DNA of 64,000 nucleotides from Pampus argenteus (taxonomy: Eukaryota > Chordata > Actinopteri > Scombriformes > Stromateidae). A model generated the notes under the pieces. It was not told the DNA's origin. It did no database searches and saw only the letters and a list, made by a program, of their open reading frames with translations. Positions 51,066 to 63,480 of the stretch are shown here, piece after piece; position 1 is the first letter of the stretch; each line of letters opens with the position of its first letter. Where the stretch lies: the NCBI GenBank assembly GCA_036937835.1, contig CM072862.1:15760501-15824500 (forward strand), in the 5' to 3' direction. Made by a program: the position numbers and the translations under genes.

Positions 51066-51719
51066 TTGCCTTCCATTTGACAGGTTTTTCAGGGTTTTTT
51101 TTTTGAGAAAAACAGAAATGTTAAGATTCAATACCAGACTTAGTAACTTTTAAGATGACAGTGTTTTAGAGAACTGTGGAAATTAGATGCTCTCTGCAGT
51201 TCTGCTCTTGTGTCTCACTAACAGGGTAGAGTGCCCTGTCCCACCATTGTGAGGATTGGCATCCAAGGGCTGAGCCATGAGGTGCCACTGTGTAAAAGAT
51301 AAAATATTAGATATATATTTATTTGTTTGCTCAAAATACTGCACTACTTGTCTTTTCTGTTGCTGTCAAACCAATTTAATGCTTAACATGGAAGTATTAT
51401 TATTCTACTTACCAGTCTTGATCTACTTTTTTTATATCTCACATGACCATGAAAAAGAAGCAGATGTAGTAAAGTTTTTTTACACTGGATTAGCACTATA
51501 GTGTTGTCCAAAAAAGCAAGCACGCACATCCACGCCACCCGCATACAACACACACACACACGTATGCATGCAGTAGCACAGTAATCCCACACTAGGGGGT
51601 AAAGGCCTGTTGTATACCAGAGTGAAAAACCATTGTGATGTTCAAAGGGACTTCACAAAGGCTCTATCCATTGATAAGGTCTAATGTGATGAGGGACTGT
51701 AAACTTCATCTTTTATACA
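51066..51719. other. intronic sequence, nothing recognised
   Basis: AT-rich sequence with a short CA run near 51550. No exon is supported. Confidence 0.35.
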
Positions 51720-52085
51720 TGGCAACATAATGTGAAAGGTCATCTTATCTTAATCCTCAAATCTGCAGCATCCAGGCTCATGGCCCCATTTCATGAAGTT
51801 AAAGAAATAATCTTGGAGTCCATTCTTAAGACGGCCCTTATTATCTTCTCCGCAAGGTCCAATCAGAAGATATCATTAGAGTGTACTATGAATGCACTGT
51901 AAGGAATGATTATTTCTCTTTTCTAATCGGCACCAATCATATCATAGAATCAGCTGGACTATGTGCTCATGGTGAGACGCTTTATTATGTCCAGTGATTA
52001 ATCATCAAGCACTGCCTTATCCCTCTTAGACACGTAGCACACTGCTGGCCTGGTTCACCGAAGCAAAATGGGAAAACATAATTTT
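51720..52085. promoter_or_regulatory. long candidate conserved non-coding element
   Basis: The block holds CTTATCTTAATCCTC (TAATCC at 51751-51756, an OTX/PITX-type K50 homeodomain site), GGCCCTTATTATC, TCTAATCGGCACCAATCAT and CAGTGATTAATCATCAAGC, ending CTGGTTCACC. Mixed composition persists for about 350 bases with stops in every frame. It is one of the strongest enhancer-like blocks. Confidence 0.5.
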
Positions 52086-52609
52086 AATCACCTGATTTTT
52101 TTATACTCTTTAGTTCACCCCCACCAATGTATTTACACTAAAATGCATACTCTTTTCAAGGATATGGAAATAGGACCAGCCCATTTACTCATGTACAGTT
52201 TAATCAGTGTTAGGTACCAGTGGTTATAAAGTAGAACACTGTTTTGTTTTTGTGCATCTTTAAATGTGCCGTAGCTTTATGAATTTGCGTACTCTGGTTT
52301 TTTTTTGTTTGTCAACTTCTTGATCTGTTTCCATCTGTTCCAGAAATTTGTTAGTAACAATATGTCCTTAAATCCCAAACATATTGAGTACAGATTACAC
52401 GCACAGTTGTGAAGTGGAAGTCGCTGCCATGTTTTGTGAATTAATACAGGCCAGAAAGGTTATTGTCTCAAGACCAAGTTTGGGAAATTTGTTGTTTAGG
52501 AATCCTTTGTTCTAAGCTGAAAGTGTGTCAAATGTAGACAGATTGTGAAATATTTATTCCTTGACTACAGATCATATTAGAGTGTTATTGTTTGTTTCGT
52601 TTTGTATTC
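52086..52609. other. intronic AT-rich sequence
   Basis: It separates two strong candidate elements. Nothing is recognised in it. Confidence 0.35.
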
Positions 52610-53110
52610 CACCCCTAATTTGCCAGTGGTACAGTTTCTCAGGAAGTCTAACAAACACACATCAACTTTAACAAAGGTAGACCCCGTCCTGTAGCCTTAA
52701 TTAGAAGGAAATTGTAAACAGCCGCACGCCTTTCTTTTACGGATTATCCATACTTTATGACTGAATGTTTGAAGTTATGAGGGATTCTGAATCAGCACTG
52801 CTCGAGTGGTGCTCTTATAGGACATTGTTGTCTTCAATTATTTTCAGTTATATTCCCGTCTGTAAAAGGCAAGGGATCATTTATTATTTAAAGATGCAAT
52901 CGTTGCTGTTTATCTGGAATTTTTAAAACCGGGTTATCTTTTCTCATAGTTTTTTTTTTGATTAAAAGGAACAAAGTGTAATAAAGTGCAGTTTCAAATA
53001 GATGCTTGTCTCTCTAGCGCGAGAGCTCATCTGCCATTATTGTGATTTAATATGAATGGTGCCAAGCAGCTGCCGAGAGACAAGATCTAACGAGCGTCAG
53101 GGATGCTTTA
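52610..53110. promoter_or_regulatory. long candidate conserved non-coding element
   Basis: About 500 bases hold ACTTTAACAAAGG, GCCTTAATTAGAAGG, AACAGCCGCACGCC, ACGGATTATCCATAC (K50-type GGATTA), CTCGAGTGG, ACCGGGTTATC, a T-run, then CTAGCGCGAGAGC, GCCATTATTGTG and CTAACGAGCGTCAGG. CpG is retained across the block, unusual for fish intronic DNA here, and no repeat or coding frame is visible. Confidence 0.5.
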
Positions 53111-54635
53111 GTATGTACATAAAGGGTCTCATACAGACACACACAAATACACATTTAGTTGCAGACTAACAATTACACATATCTTAATTTATATGTTGTA
53201 AAGATGGTAGACACAAAGACTCATAGCTAATTGTTTTTGAAGTTAGATTATTTAGACGTTTACTGTGAATAACTTGAACAATTACTGATGAATGCTATTT
53301 TGCTTTATCCTAACCAGCCTTGGAGCAATTTAGTTTATATGCTGATGTTTATATGTTTAATTTAGGGAAAGCAAGAAGGGACAGATTCTCAGACTGTAGA
53401 CCCACATTCAGTCAAAGTGCAGCACTCCAATACATCATTCAATATAACATCCTTCATTTCATTACGCAATAAAGTTGTCATGCACACAACTTTATCCCCC
53501 ATGTGTACCCTAAGAATAGAGCCTTTTTCCAGGTTTGAACAGCTTACATATGATACTATATCTCACTTTTCTTACACATATTGTTTTTTAAACCCCAAAG
53601 CCCCACAACTCTTGCTGTTACCCTCTTGCCATCACTCTTGTTACTTCCAATACTTAACTTTACACTGAAGCCTTTACCCCTGAGACCCTATAGTGTTGGG
53701 AGATTAGTCCAGCCTCAACTGAAGTAGACAAACTGCAATCAATACCTGATATAAGCAGTCCGTCAGGGTCAGGCGACCTTGCTGTGTGGCACCCACGGCA
53801 ACTCTAGTAAAGTCCTGATAAATTCTGGGTGACTGACCCCTGACGACCTGGGCAGATAAGGTCAGTCTGGCCAGAGTGACCTAAAGCCAAGAGGCCAGTG
53901 TCCAGTCAGTCTGGCTGTCCTGTAATGAAGTGGTCAGTATTGCCTTTCTGTCACTCAGCAATTACCGAGAGAGATATGGAGCCATAGATAGGTGCTGAAT
54001 GCACAGGGAGGCAGTGGCCACAGAATTACATTCACGAGGCAAAGGAGCGGTAAAGTGACATGTAAACTACTCTAATATGGACTGGTAATGACTGGGAGCA
54101 CAGTGGATCGAAAAGTGTCTGACAACTTCAGTGGGACTACATTACATCTGTTACAAGCACAGGAAACAGTACTGCAAAGCGTATGTTTAATACCTGCTCT
54201 TGTAGTAATAATGTGTAGTTTCAAATCATTTTTCAGATATCTTCAAAATTATTCAGTCATTGCATTTGCAGATAAATTTACACATACTGTAAAAAATATG
54301 CGCAAAAGCATCAATCATGACCTAAAAATCTCCAAATATATTAAGAATGATAATAGACAGTCGATTGATTTAAAGGGAGCCACTGATAGAATGTTTCCCT
54401 AATGTATTAATGACACAGGTGTGACTTGCATGAGGAGAAGTGACTGGATTAAAAGATAAACAGACTGACACACAGGCGAAGGTCATGCTGCCTGCACAAA
54501 TAGAGGCCTGTGTATGTCACTGTTTCTCCCATGGCCTGTTGTGCTCCCCGACACAGGTCAGGGGCTAGGAAATCCCTGAAGCCATCCAGCTGCTGCCATC
54601 AGAGACTGTCTGCATTCTTCTGTCTGCTAACTATT
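53111..54635. other. intronic sequence without supported gene
   Basis: A GC-balanced part at 53750-53900 has repeated GTCAGTCTGGC and GACCT words. The 104-codon plus frame at 54088-54402 has no domain or splice context. Confidence 0.4.
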
Positions 54636-54639
54636 TAGT

Positions 54640-54905
54640 TGTCAGTGATTTGGTTAAGTGGAATTGACTTTTATCTGCGGTGTGCTGTGGGGCTGCCACT
54701 GGCAATTCAGAATCCCCCTTCCTCAGCTCCTGCCTTAGCCTGGTGTCACATCTAGCACATTGCTATTGGCAGCTGAGCCAGGCCTAATCAATAGCCCAGG
54801 TCAGGGATGGCCCGCGGCTCTGCTGTGGGTGGGCTATTGATCCGACACACACTCCCACAGGTCGCCCTGACAAACTGGGAAGTCATGGCCTTGGACAGAG
54901 CGAGA
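54640..54905. promoter_or_regulatory. candidate element with inverted ONECUT-like sites
   Basis: ATCAATAGCCCA (54787-54798) and TGGGCTATTGAT (54830-54841) are exact reverse complements 31 bases apart. Each contains ATCAATA, the core bound by ONECUT (CUT-homeodomain) factors. The spacer has GGCCCGCGGC. A CCAAT-box complement ATTGG (54765-54769) and CAGCTG lie to the left. The block is GC-rich relative to its flanks. Confidence 0.45.
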
Positions 54906-56074
54906 GAGAAGAACACATTCACAGTGCTGCTTTCTGTCTACTGTAACTGCTGACATAAAATTAATTTATGTATTGATTAACAACAATGTACTGTACACTT
55001 GTTATTTATGATAACATAAAAGGATCATTATTTTAAATTTGATATTTCAAAATGATAAGAGAATCATCCAATTCTGTGTACACATTATAATCAGATCACA
55101 GGGAAACTTCTTAGATGGAAGCCCATCATAACTCTACGACCTCTGCCCCAGTCTATCTCTCTTTCTCTTTTTACCTGTCTTTCTCTCATTCTGTGCTGTG
55201 TGGATCCTCTGCTGTCACTCTTTCAGACCTGTGGCCAATCAGCAATAGTCTAGTTATTTTTGTTTCAGTTTTAAATGTTGCTCCCTGGGCTCCTTATCAG
55301 CACCACAATAAGAACTCTTGGGAACAATTAAGCATGGGCTTTAAACTCAAGTCTAACCACAGAGGTAAAAATAATCACACAATGTTTCCAAATGGAGGTG
55401 GCTTCAAAAGAGCTATTCAGTTATCAAAAAGTGTCTGCCTCTCCCACTCGTATTCCCTAACTAAATCTCTGTCGCTGTGGAACTATTGGAACATATGACA
55501 AGCATATTTACCCAGCTTCACAAACCAGGCCCATGTGGAATTCAAAGTCTTTTTTTACATGTTTTTTTTTTCATTGCTGGAATTGACAGTTGAATAAATA
55601 TCTATTGTCTATGAGACTTTGTTGTCTTATATGGGAGATCCTCTGCAGAACAGGCAATTATATATGCTGTTACAGGAATATGTCTTGTTCTGGTTACAGA
55701 AAATTAAGTTTCTCCGGAAATCTTTTTCATTTGTCATTTTAAAAGTCGTCAGTGGTATGAGAAGAGAAATTACTCGCAGCAATTCATTTGCTATTAAATG
55801 TAATCTCAAAATCAGTAGTAGCATACAAATAACCATATATTAATTTTCTTGGTTCTAAAAACAGCTGATTCATTTTGCAGTCTTGATGGATGTAATACTG
55901 CTCTGGTTTGCTTCTCCTGAAAAACATTTATTATGTGCTCAAATTTCAGGGATGGGTACAGAAATTATGGGTTCTTTTACCAAACTGCAATGAAACTGTT
56001 TTATAATGCCATGTTATTCAAATGTGCACAAAACATATTTCTTACTCTGTTTTTCTCTCTTTTTCTTGTTCCAG
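54906..56074. other. intronic sequence up to candidate exon
   Basis: AT-rich sequence with chance frames. One copy of a 20-bp exact direct repeat lies at 55873-55892. A pyrimidine-rich run immediately precedes the next exon candidate. Confidence 0.4.
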
Positions 56075-56439
56075 GTGATGGTGTCATCCTAATTTGTTCT
56101 TCTTATGACCTGGGAGTCCCTAAATCCCAAAACATATAGCTTTGGAAAACCCTGGAAATACCTGGAATTCTAGGAGTATATCACCAAAACTTCTTAAGGT
56201 GCCCAGGCACTGGATCAATAGCTTTACATTAGCCTTTATTATTTTTTGTGTATACAAAGTGAGAGACGAAAGTCTGAACGTGAGCAATAGAAGCTGGCCA
56301 TCCACCGTTGCTTCGACGAACCTGCTGTGACCAAGAGGGCGTGACCTTTCTGCCTGCTGACTTCAAACAGACACTTGAAAAGAAAACGCAGTCAGAAAAG
56401 CTTCCGTGCGGTGGCAACTCAGACCAAAAACCCCATCAG
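56075..56439 (+). other. candidate 365-nt non-coding exon
   Basis: A long polypyrimidine acceptor (TTTTTCTCTCTTTTTCTTG, then TTCCAG) precedes 56075, and ATCAG|GTAAGG closes it. All three plus frames have stops in the first 65 bases, so it cannot be an internal coding exon. The last 170 bases are CpG-rich (GAGACG, ACCGTTGCTTCGACGAACC, GGGCGTGACC, TTCCGTGCGG). Best guess: a 5' untranslated exon, or an exon near an alternative promoter. A lncRNA exon is equally possible. Confidence 0.5.
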
Positions 56440-59400
56440 GTAAGGCTATGAAGTCCCCCTTGCTCCTGCTGTCCAAGCCCTAAGCCCTTTAACTTCCTCT
56501 GAGCTTTGAAGCTAACGTGTTCCCAGTCTGTGTCTCCCACACAGTTAGCTTGCCTTCGGAGTTGGTGTAAAGGAAAGGCTGGCTGATAAATGCCCTGTTT
56601 TCATGCTCTGCTTACCTGTTTGTTCCTCTCGGATTAGAGACTCTGAATATGTTGAAGTTGTTTGGTTGATAAACGCTCGCTCTGGGTTCTTCACTGGCCC
56701 CTTTGCAGATTTGGCCAATGACCAGCCAGAGTGAGAGTGAATAGGCTAGAAACATGACAGGACTTGGCATGCATTGCTAGGTGCATCAAACATCATATAC
56801 AGAAACACGTGCTCATTACTGTCTGTGTCATATTGTGTGGACATGGATAGGAAATACATTTTATTTTACGGTTTCACACAATGACACATACATTCTAATA
56901 TACACTTTCTATAACAGTTATCAGTACTGCTGTCAGTAATGGGATGTGTGAAGACATGGGTGTTTTTACTTTAGTAAGGAGACTAAAGTAATCTTCTAGC
57001 TGAGAAAATGTCACTGATGTTTGTTTGTGCGTGCGTGCGTGTGTGTGTGTGTGTGTGTGTAGAGGTGGGTGTATGTTATGATTTGTATCTGTGTCTCTGG
57101 TGTGTATAAGAATAGCTATACAGTACTGTATGTGCTTGAATTTTGAAAAGAAAAAAAAGGCACATTTTTGGGTTGTGAAATAACGATTTCCATTCAGAGT
57201 GACTTTGAAATTGATTTCACTCAGCTTCACTCTTCGAGTTTTAGGGTCTGCTTTCCCAGTTGTTTTGCAAAAGATTGAAAACACATTTTCTGTGATTAAG
57301 ACCTAATCCCAGGTCCCAAGATTTGGACTATATTCAATTATTCTGCTTGATAAGGAAATCTCTATGATTTTATTTTTTTCTCAGGCAATGACTTGGTATC
57401 AAGTACGTCCTGATATAAGGATATAAAAATAAGGCTTTGTTCTTGTGTGGCCAAGCCACACAACTGTATTAAAGAATGACAGTGAAAGAGGCAGGACATG
57501 CTCAGTGAGATGAGTGATGTCGTTAACGATCTTAAAAGCTTTTGTTTGAAAAGTAATCTTTACAAAATTTGGGTCATTGAAATTTAATACCCAGCAGTAA
57601 ATTGTTGTTTTGAAAATAAAAAAAAAAGGAAATGGAAAAAATAGATGAATAAACAGCCTATTTCTTCTTTCTCTTGCATGTTAAAAGATTAGTTTTTTGT
57701 GAGGAGGAAAATAACATATAAACACTTGAAAGTACAAGAAACAATATTTATCATTGTGGAGCTAATTAAGGACGTGAACTGAAATGTATTTTCTATGAAG
57801 TCTCATTTAGGGCACAAAGGGTAGTCTGCCTCACAATAGGACAACAATAACACAGCAAGAGTCAGGAGTGGAGAGGGCTCCAGTCTGGGGGAAAGCAGCT
57901 CCCCTCCCTGGCCTGTGTGCTGATGGAGCTGCACTCCTTGCCCAGGGCTCCAGGGCTCTGACACTAGACCTTATTTTTCATATGGGTTGCACACACTGTA
58001 CTTCAGCAGTAGGGGTTGCTCCCTTTGTGCCGACCCTCCCCCTTTTAGAAAAAGACATGCATGATTTCATACATGAAAGATATATGTAATTGGACAGCAG
58101 GGCCTATGCAATACATTTACAATTCTAAACAGAATACGTTATAACCAGTATCCCTCCCCATCTACCCCCACCCTTTTCTTCCTGAGGAAATATATTTGCA
58201 CATACATACTCTAAAACATAAGATCAAAAAATCGACAAAACACAGGTTATTATTCTTTTTACATGCTTTATATCTCCTGTGAATGTTCAAAATACACAAG
58301 TGCATGGCTCAGGCAGCTGTGTTGCAGTTTACAGAGAAATACAGTAGATTCTGGCGTGTACTGCAATATACACTTGTAAGTGGATGTGTATTGAAACATT
58401 CAGAATGGTAAATCTAAAGCTGTCATCACAAATATTATCTTACTCATTTGTGTGCTGTTGAAAATATCAAGTTTACTTTATTATTCGTCACATCATTTGA
58501 AGATTCAGTTTACAATTAAAAGCGCAGTCATTTCTGTAGTCAAGATGCCATGTTAATTTAATACAGACAAAAATAGATTTAAGACAGTCGACTAACTTAC
58601 ACCATAGCGTGCATCTAGAAAAATAGAAAATGCAATACATCCATGAAAATACAAAAATATGTTAGGCTCAGGATTACATATTATTGGCAAACAGATGTGC
58701 TTAAAGTTTGGATAATACTGGTTACATGTTTGGCTTACATTTTCCAAACAAGAGAAAAATATGGACGTGGATCACATTTAAATGTAAACATTTCACAATG
58801 TGAAAACTGTCTCTGTTGCTATACTTTCAGACTGAGAGGTGATTCTTTGTAGAAACACAATCACAGCAGAATCTGGTTATGTATTATTGGTTGGACTTTG
58901 GGAAACAGTTTTGCAGTCTTGATGGATGCAGTTAGTTACCTGTTATAAAACACTACTTTTTCCTCAAAGGGTTATTAAAAGTTTTCTGTTCACAGTACTA
59001 TGACCCTAACATGTTTAAACCAATATTGTATGGAAAAAAATGTTCTGCAAAAATTGCAAATTTAGGGATAAGATAATCACAAATTCCAATTCTAACTTAA
59101 GTTCAAGATGTGCAGGACAACAACTTGATGATTCCATATTAATTTTCAAGCTGTCATGAAGTGAATTAATGTGTGTCTGTGATCCAGTGCCCACATTTTA
59201 TCCTCTGAGCTATGAAGGAGAATATCACATCACTGTCTGTCATTTGACCACAGGGAGGCTATGACCTTTTGGAATTCAAAGACAGTTTTTTCATGTTGAT
59301 ATCTTTTTGCCCTCATAAGCAGAAAAACAACTTGTTTAACTGGATTAGATTCAGCTGATACACCACAGGGTTGTAGAGATTCACAACATTACAAATTATT

Positions 59401-59879
59401 CAGTAACCACATATCTGACAGAATTAGAACTAGTGTTACACTCTTCCTAATTTCTTCTAACATGATGCCATTCACACTCATGGGAATGCCTATGTATGTT
59501 AACACAGTTAAGACTGCACACAGCCCTTTACTGCTGTGAATAAGTCTCTATGGTACCTAACTTCATATGTCTCCTATACTAAAAGTAATGTATGTGAGAA
59601 ATTCAGGTAGCAAGGATACAGATGTCTACCCTGTGCCAGACCTACAATGCCTCCAGACTGTGTGTGTGATAGCACTCAAACCAAGTTGAAAATTCAATTT
59701 GTCAAATTGGCAGATGATATGTTTCTAACACACACTCCAGTATTACACTTATGCATGCATACATAGTAACACAACTTGAGAGCACTGGTGCTGGGCTCCA
59801 CGTTTTAAGGTCATAGCCCACCCATCCTGTAGAGTGTCTGTGATGTGAAGTAAACACCTTCACCTTCACTATTAAGTCC
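56440..59879. other. AT-rich intronic sequence
   Basis: It contains a (GT)n at 57028-57060 and a second copy of a 20-bp direct repeat at 58909-58928. GC-richer sequence at 57850-58040 has no splice support. The 129-codon minus frame at 56895-57284 runs through the microsatellite. Confidence 0.4.
57028..57060. repeat. (GCGT)n/(GT)n microsatellite
   Basis: Three GTGC units lead into a pure GT run. Confidence 0.95.
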
Positions 59880-59884
59880 CTTAA

Positions 59885-60130
59885 CAAGGTAACACCTAAA
59901 AAGGAACAGCTCCACTAATCACATGATTTTATTGGCTCCAGGAACACTTAAGGCTGTGGGGAGGGGGACTCACCTCTGCTGAGGTATTTAGAGCACAGGG
60001 ACCAAACCAATTGATGGACAGGCAATGCTCCATGACCCCTACCCTCCCACCCCACCACCCAAAGCAACTATGGGTGGGCTCACCTGCCACAGAGGCAAAG
60101 TTAAGGACAGCTGATCAGGGTTAAGTATCT
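59885..60130. promoter_or_regulatory. candidate regulatory block
   Basis: CCACTAATCACATGATTTTATTGG (homeodomain core plus a minus-strand CCAAT box), ACACTTAAGGC and CAAACCAATTGATGG occur with a G-rich run and a C/A-rich run between. It lies just left of the CpG-richer zone, so it may be promoter-proximal. Confidence 0.3.
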
Positions 60131-60189
60131 GTAATTTTTACCTCATTTGCTTTGACCATCTGATATTACTTCTATACATACTACTCTAG

Positions 60190-61160
60190 GTGTCTCTTGG
60201 TCTGGGGCTCCGGCACGGCACAGAAGTTTGAGCACATGAAGCTTCACATGTTTCTGAGATGCTGCACAGACGTTGTTTTTACTTCACCGGATGTTGTAGG
60301 GATTTGTGTGATTTCGAGTTCCCACTCTGTCTGTGTTAACTTCTCTTACTTGTTTGAATATCAGTCCTGACTCAGTATGTAAAGAAAAAAGCAAAGCCAA
60401 AGCAGCCATTTTATACCTGTCCATTATCATCATTGTTCAGGGTATTCATCATTACTCGTCAATTGGCATCATTGTTGTCCTGTATCAACATCATTTAAAT
60501 GGTAAAACTCATTATGTCTGATTCGTTCTGCAATAATCACCTATTGGGTGTGTAATTGGGTGGCGTTTTTATAGCCTTTTAAGTTTCACAGATAAAGGCT
60601 TCGTCTTGATATTTTTATTTTTTATTATTATTTTCTGGATGCTGAGCGTGTGTTTTTATTTATGAATTATTAGAAGATAAACTATTGCTGTCTTGTTTGA
60701 CTCCAGTCCATACAGTGCATGCTACTGTATTTACACGATCTCGAGGCATCCGAGGCTGTAACGCAAGATTTGAATTTGACCCCTGGAGTTGATCCTAGAT
60801 CTGCATTCGCCTTCTGTGTCGCTTCCACCTGTCATCTTTCATCTCATCGTGTTGTTTGGAGGCTCGTCTTGACATCAAGGAAAATTACTCACTGTAAGTT
60901 TGTTATATTTAAGTATAAACACAGCGAGCACGCAAGTGGCATTTTTAATGGGCTTTGTATTATCCTCCGTTGTGTTGGGGTCGGTTTACCACCAGCTAGC
61001 GTTGCTTTTGCCTGGAGTGGTCATATGGCTCTGATTTGGATCCCTCTGTTTCAGTGAGCCCCTCCAAAGCGCGTAAAACCCCGCCTGTCTCTCAACAAGA
61101 GTCTGTGACAGCAGCTTTCAGGATGTTCATCCCCGACGTGATATATGCCTGGCCTTATGG
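60190..61160 (+). promoter_or_regulatory. CpG-richer zone, possible internal promoter and first exon
   Basis: CpG is frequent from 60211 (CCGGCACGGC) through 60740-60770 (ACGATCTCGAGGCATCCGAGG), 60935-60945 and 61069-61138 (GCGCGTAAAACCCCGCC, CCCCGACG), unlike most of the window. A consensus donor ATTACTCACT|GTAAGTTT lies at 60893/60894 and an acceptor-like CTGTTTCAG ends at 61055. A transcription start between 60.2 and 60.8 kb with a first exon ending at 60893 is plausible. The open frame 60719-61057 runs across the donor and has no recognised domain. Confidence 0.35.
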
Positions 61161-63480
61161 TGCTTATTGCTTTATTTACAAATTGTTCTTCAGTTCAGGG
61201 TGTATTTTACTTGCATATTTAGAAACACTAATTATAACACTGTGGGCAAATTCAAGACACTTGTAAAAAAAATTTCGTGTTAACGTGCATTTGATTGCAA
61301 GTATTGTTTTGTTTGTTTGTTTGTTTGTTTTTACAAATCGTATTTTTTTTTTTTTCTTTTATCAGGATGCACTTGCACTTGCAAGATATTGAGATCTGAC
61401 GGCGACCAGCAGGGAAAATATTGAGGCATATTTGAAACATACAAATAGAAAAAAGGAATACAAATACAAATTCCAGAGTTTTAAATGGATTTAACAGATA
61501 ACCATAATATTCATCACTATTTTTGAATTTAACTGCTAGGAAATGTTCTTTTCTTACAAAAATGTATTATGATCATAAAGCAGTGGTGAGTTGTAAAGAG
61601 GCTGGACGGAGGCTTAGTAGGCTCACACAGTTTTGTGTGTGTGTGTTATTGTTTGAGATATTTGTACACACACACACGGACACACACACCAGCCTACATG
61701 CACACAGACACCCAGAGTAAGTGAGGCAGATACAGAGAAAGAGAGGTACAAAAAGGAGATTCACGCTCGTTGATATTTTTTTATTTTTTATATTTTTTTT
61801 GGGAACCTTTGCGTGTTCTTTTATTCGATTTAACCGCAGTGGTTAAAATAAAATAATCTGTACAATCAAGTAAAGTCAGCGAAACATTGGACATTTTTGG
61901 ATGTTTCACGACATTTTATTTTCAAATATTGACAGACTTCAGATTTGGAGTGATTATGTGTTAACACAACTATATTTCTAAAGTCCAAACGTCTAAACCT
62001 TTTTTTTTGAATAATGCATAGAGTCATTAATAAGGTAGTACTGGCAGGACGAGTAAATGCATGAGAGAGAGGAATTGATATGCCTTCTTGTTTCTCATGT
62101 AAATGAGGCAGACTGACCAGACGGCCGCTCGTCATTTATTCTATTTCAAACTCTCAAATCAAAACACCAGCAGCAGAAAACAAGTCCTGTTTTTTTTTTT
62201 TTCCCAACTCAAGCTGCACACAGGAATATACTGCCAGCTTTGCCTTCATGTTGCAACAGTAACACGCATAAAATAATTTATTACAAATATTACAATCGTA
62301 AGATGCAATGTTAGACGTAAAGGTGTAAAAAAGAAACGTGCAGATAATACATAGAATGATGTCCAGAAGGAATTTAATATTCATATTTTATTTCAATATA
62401 TTTACTTGGCTCACCAAACAAAAATATCAATCAACAATTAATAAAAAAAAACAGATTGTCTATGAACAGGTAATCATATAATCAAGCAAACTGAAAATCA
62501 GTAGACAAATTATATTTCAGTTACAAAACACACACAACCTCTAAGACAAAAACAAAACAAACAAACAAATAAAAAAAAACCTTTAACACATTAACATTTT
62601 CAAAATATGTTGAACAAAATATCCACCAATATGAACATGACTTCTGTAGAAATTGTACCACCACATTCATGCATCTTCCAACAGATAAAACCGTTTTAAT
62701 ACATGCATAGACAAGACTACATATAAACCAGTAGCAATCACAATTACACACGTTTTAGTTTACATTAGGCTACCCCTAAAATCCGCCACAATGAGCTGTA
62801 TTCACTTCAAGAACATTCTCCGTGTGCCAAACATGACACAGACATTTAAAAAAAGTAACATCTGAGGCCACATGTGGATGCAATATTGAATACTGGAATA
62901 TTTGAAAATGCTGCTTTGTAAAATAAAGTCGACGTAAAAAATAAATAAATAAAGTAAAGGCTTGTATGGAGATGTGTATTATCTCCATCTGGGACACAGA
63001 CTCTGCTTAGATCACGACGGTGGAACATCATCAGAGTTTAAGAGTGTAAAAAATGCAGCATCTAGATTTTTTTTACAAATTATAACGACCCTAAAAATTT
63101 AATTCTTAATTAGGCCTACATGTACGATTTAATTGCACTTTACTAAATTATTATTGTTGTTTTTTTCCTGAATGGATTTGTATATCAGATGTGCTTAATC
63201 CTGCAGGATGATGGCTAATTAGACCAAGTTCAAGTGTGATCTGTGTTGGGCTTTTTGCTCCTTGTTGCTCCTCAACAGTCAAGTGGCCACTGATGAACTG
63301 TGGCCGTTTCGGGCAGTGTATGCACTGTAAGCTCTTAACTGGCAACTGTTATGGTGAAATGTTTGTCTGTTTGTGATTCCTGTCAGGAATATTAGTCTAC
63401 ATCCTTAAATATCTTCTGACCACGCATAACTTTGGCATGTTGATTTGTATAATTTACACGTCTAATATGTAATTGCACAG
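61161..63480. other. AT-rich sequence with T/A homopolymers
   Basis: It contains (TTTG)n at 61305-61331 and many T or A runs. On the minus strand, AATAAA hexamers occur (for example just above 61800 and near 61915), so a 3' untranslated region of a minus-strand gene lying to the right is a possibility, but no coding exon supports it. Confidence 0.3.
61305..61331. repeat. (TTTG)n microsatellite
   Basis: This is a pure tetranucleotide run. Confidence 0.9.

Noticed and set aside
56895..57284. 129-codon minus-strand frame
   Set aside because: Its middle is a translated GT microsatellite (His-Thr repeats) and there is no domain.
61780..62400. 3' untranslated region of a minus-strand gene
   Set aside because: AATAAA-type hexamers are present, but they are expected in such AT-rich DNA and no coding exon lies upstream on that strand within the window.
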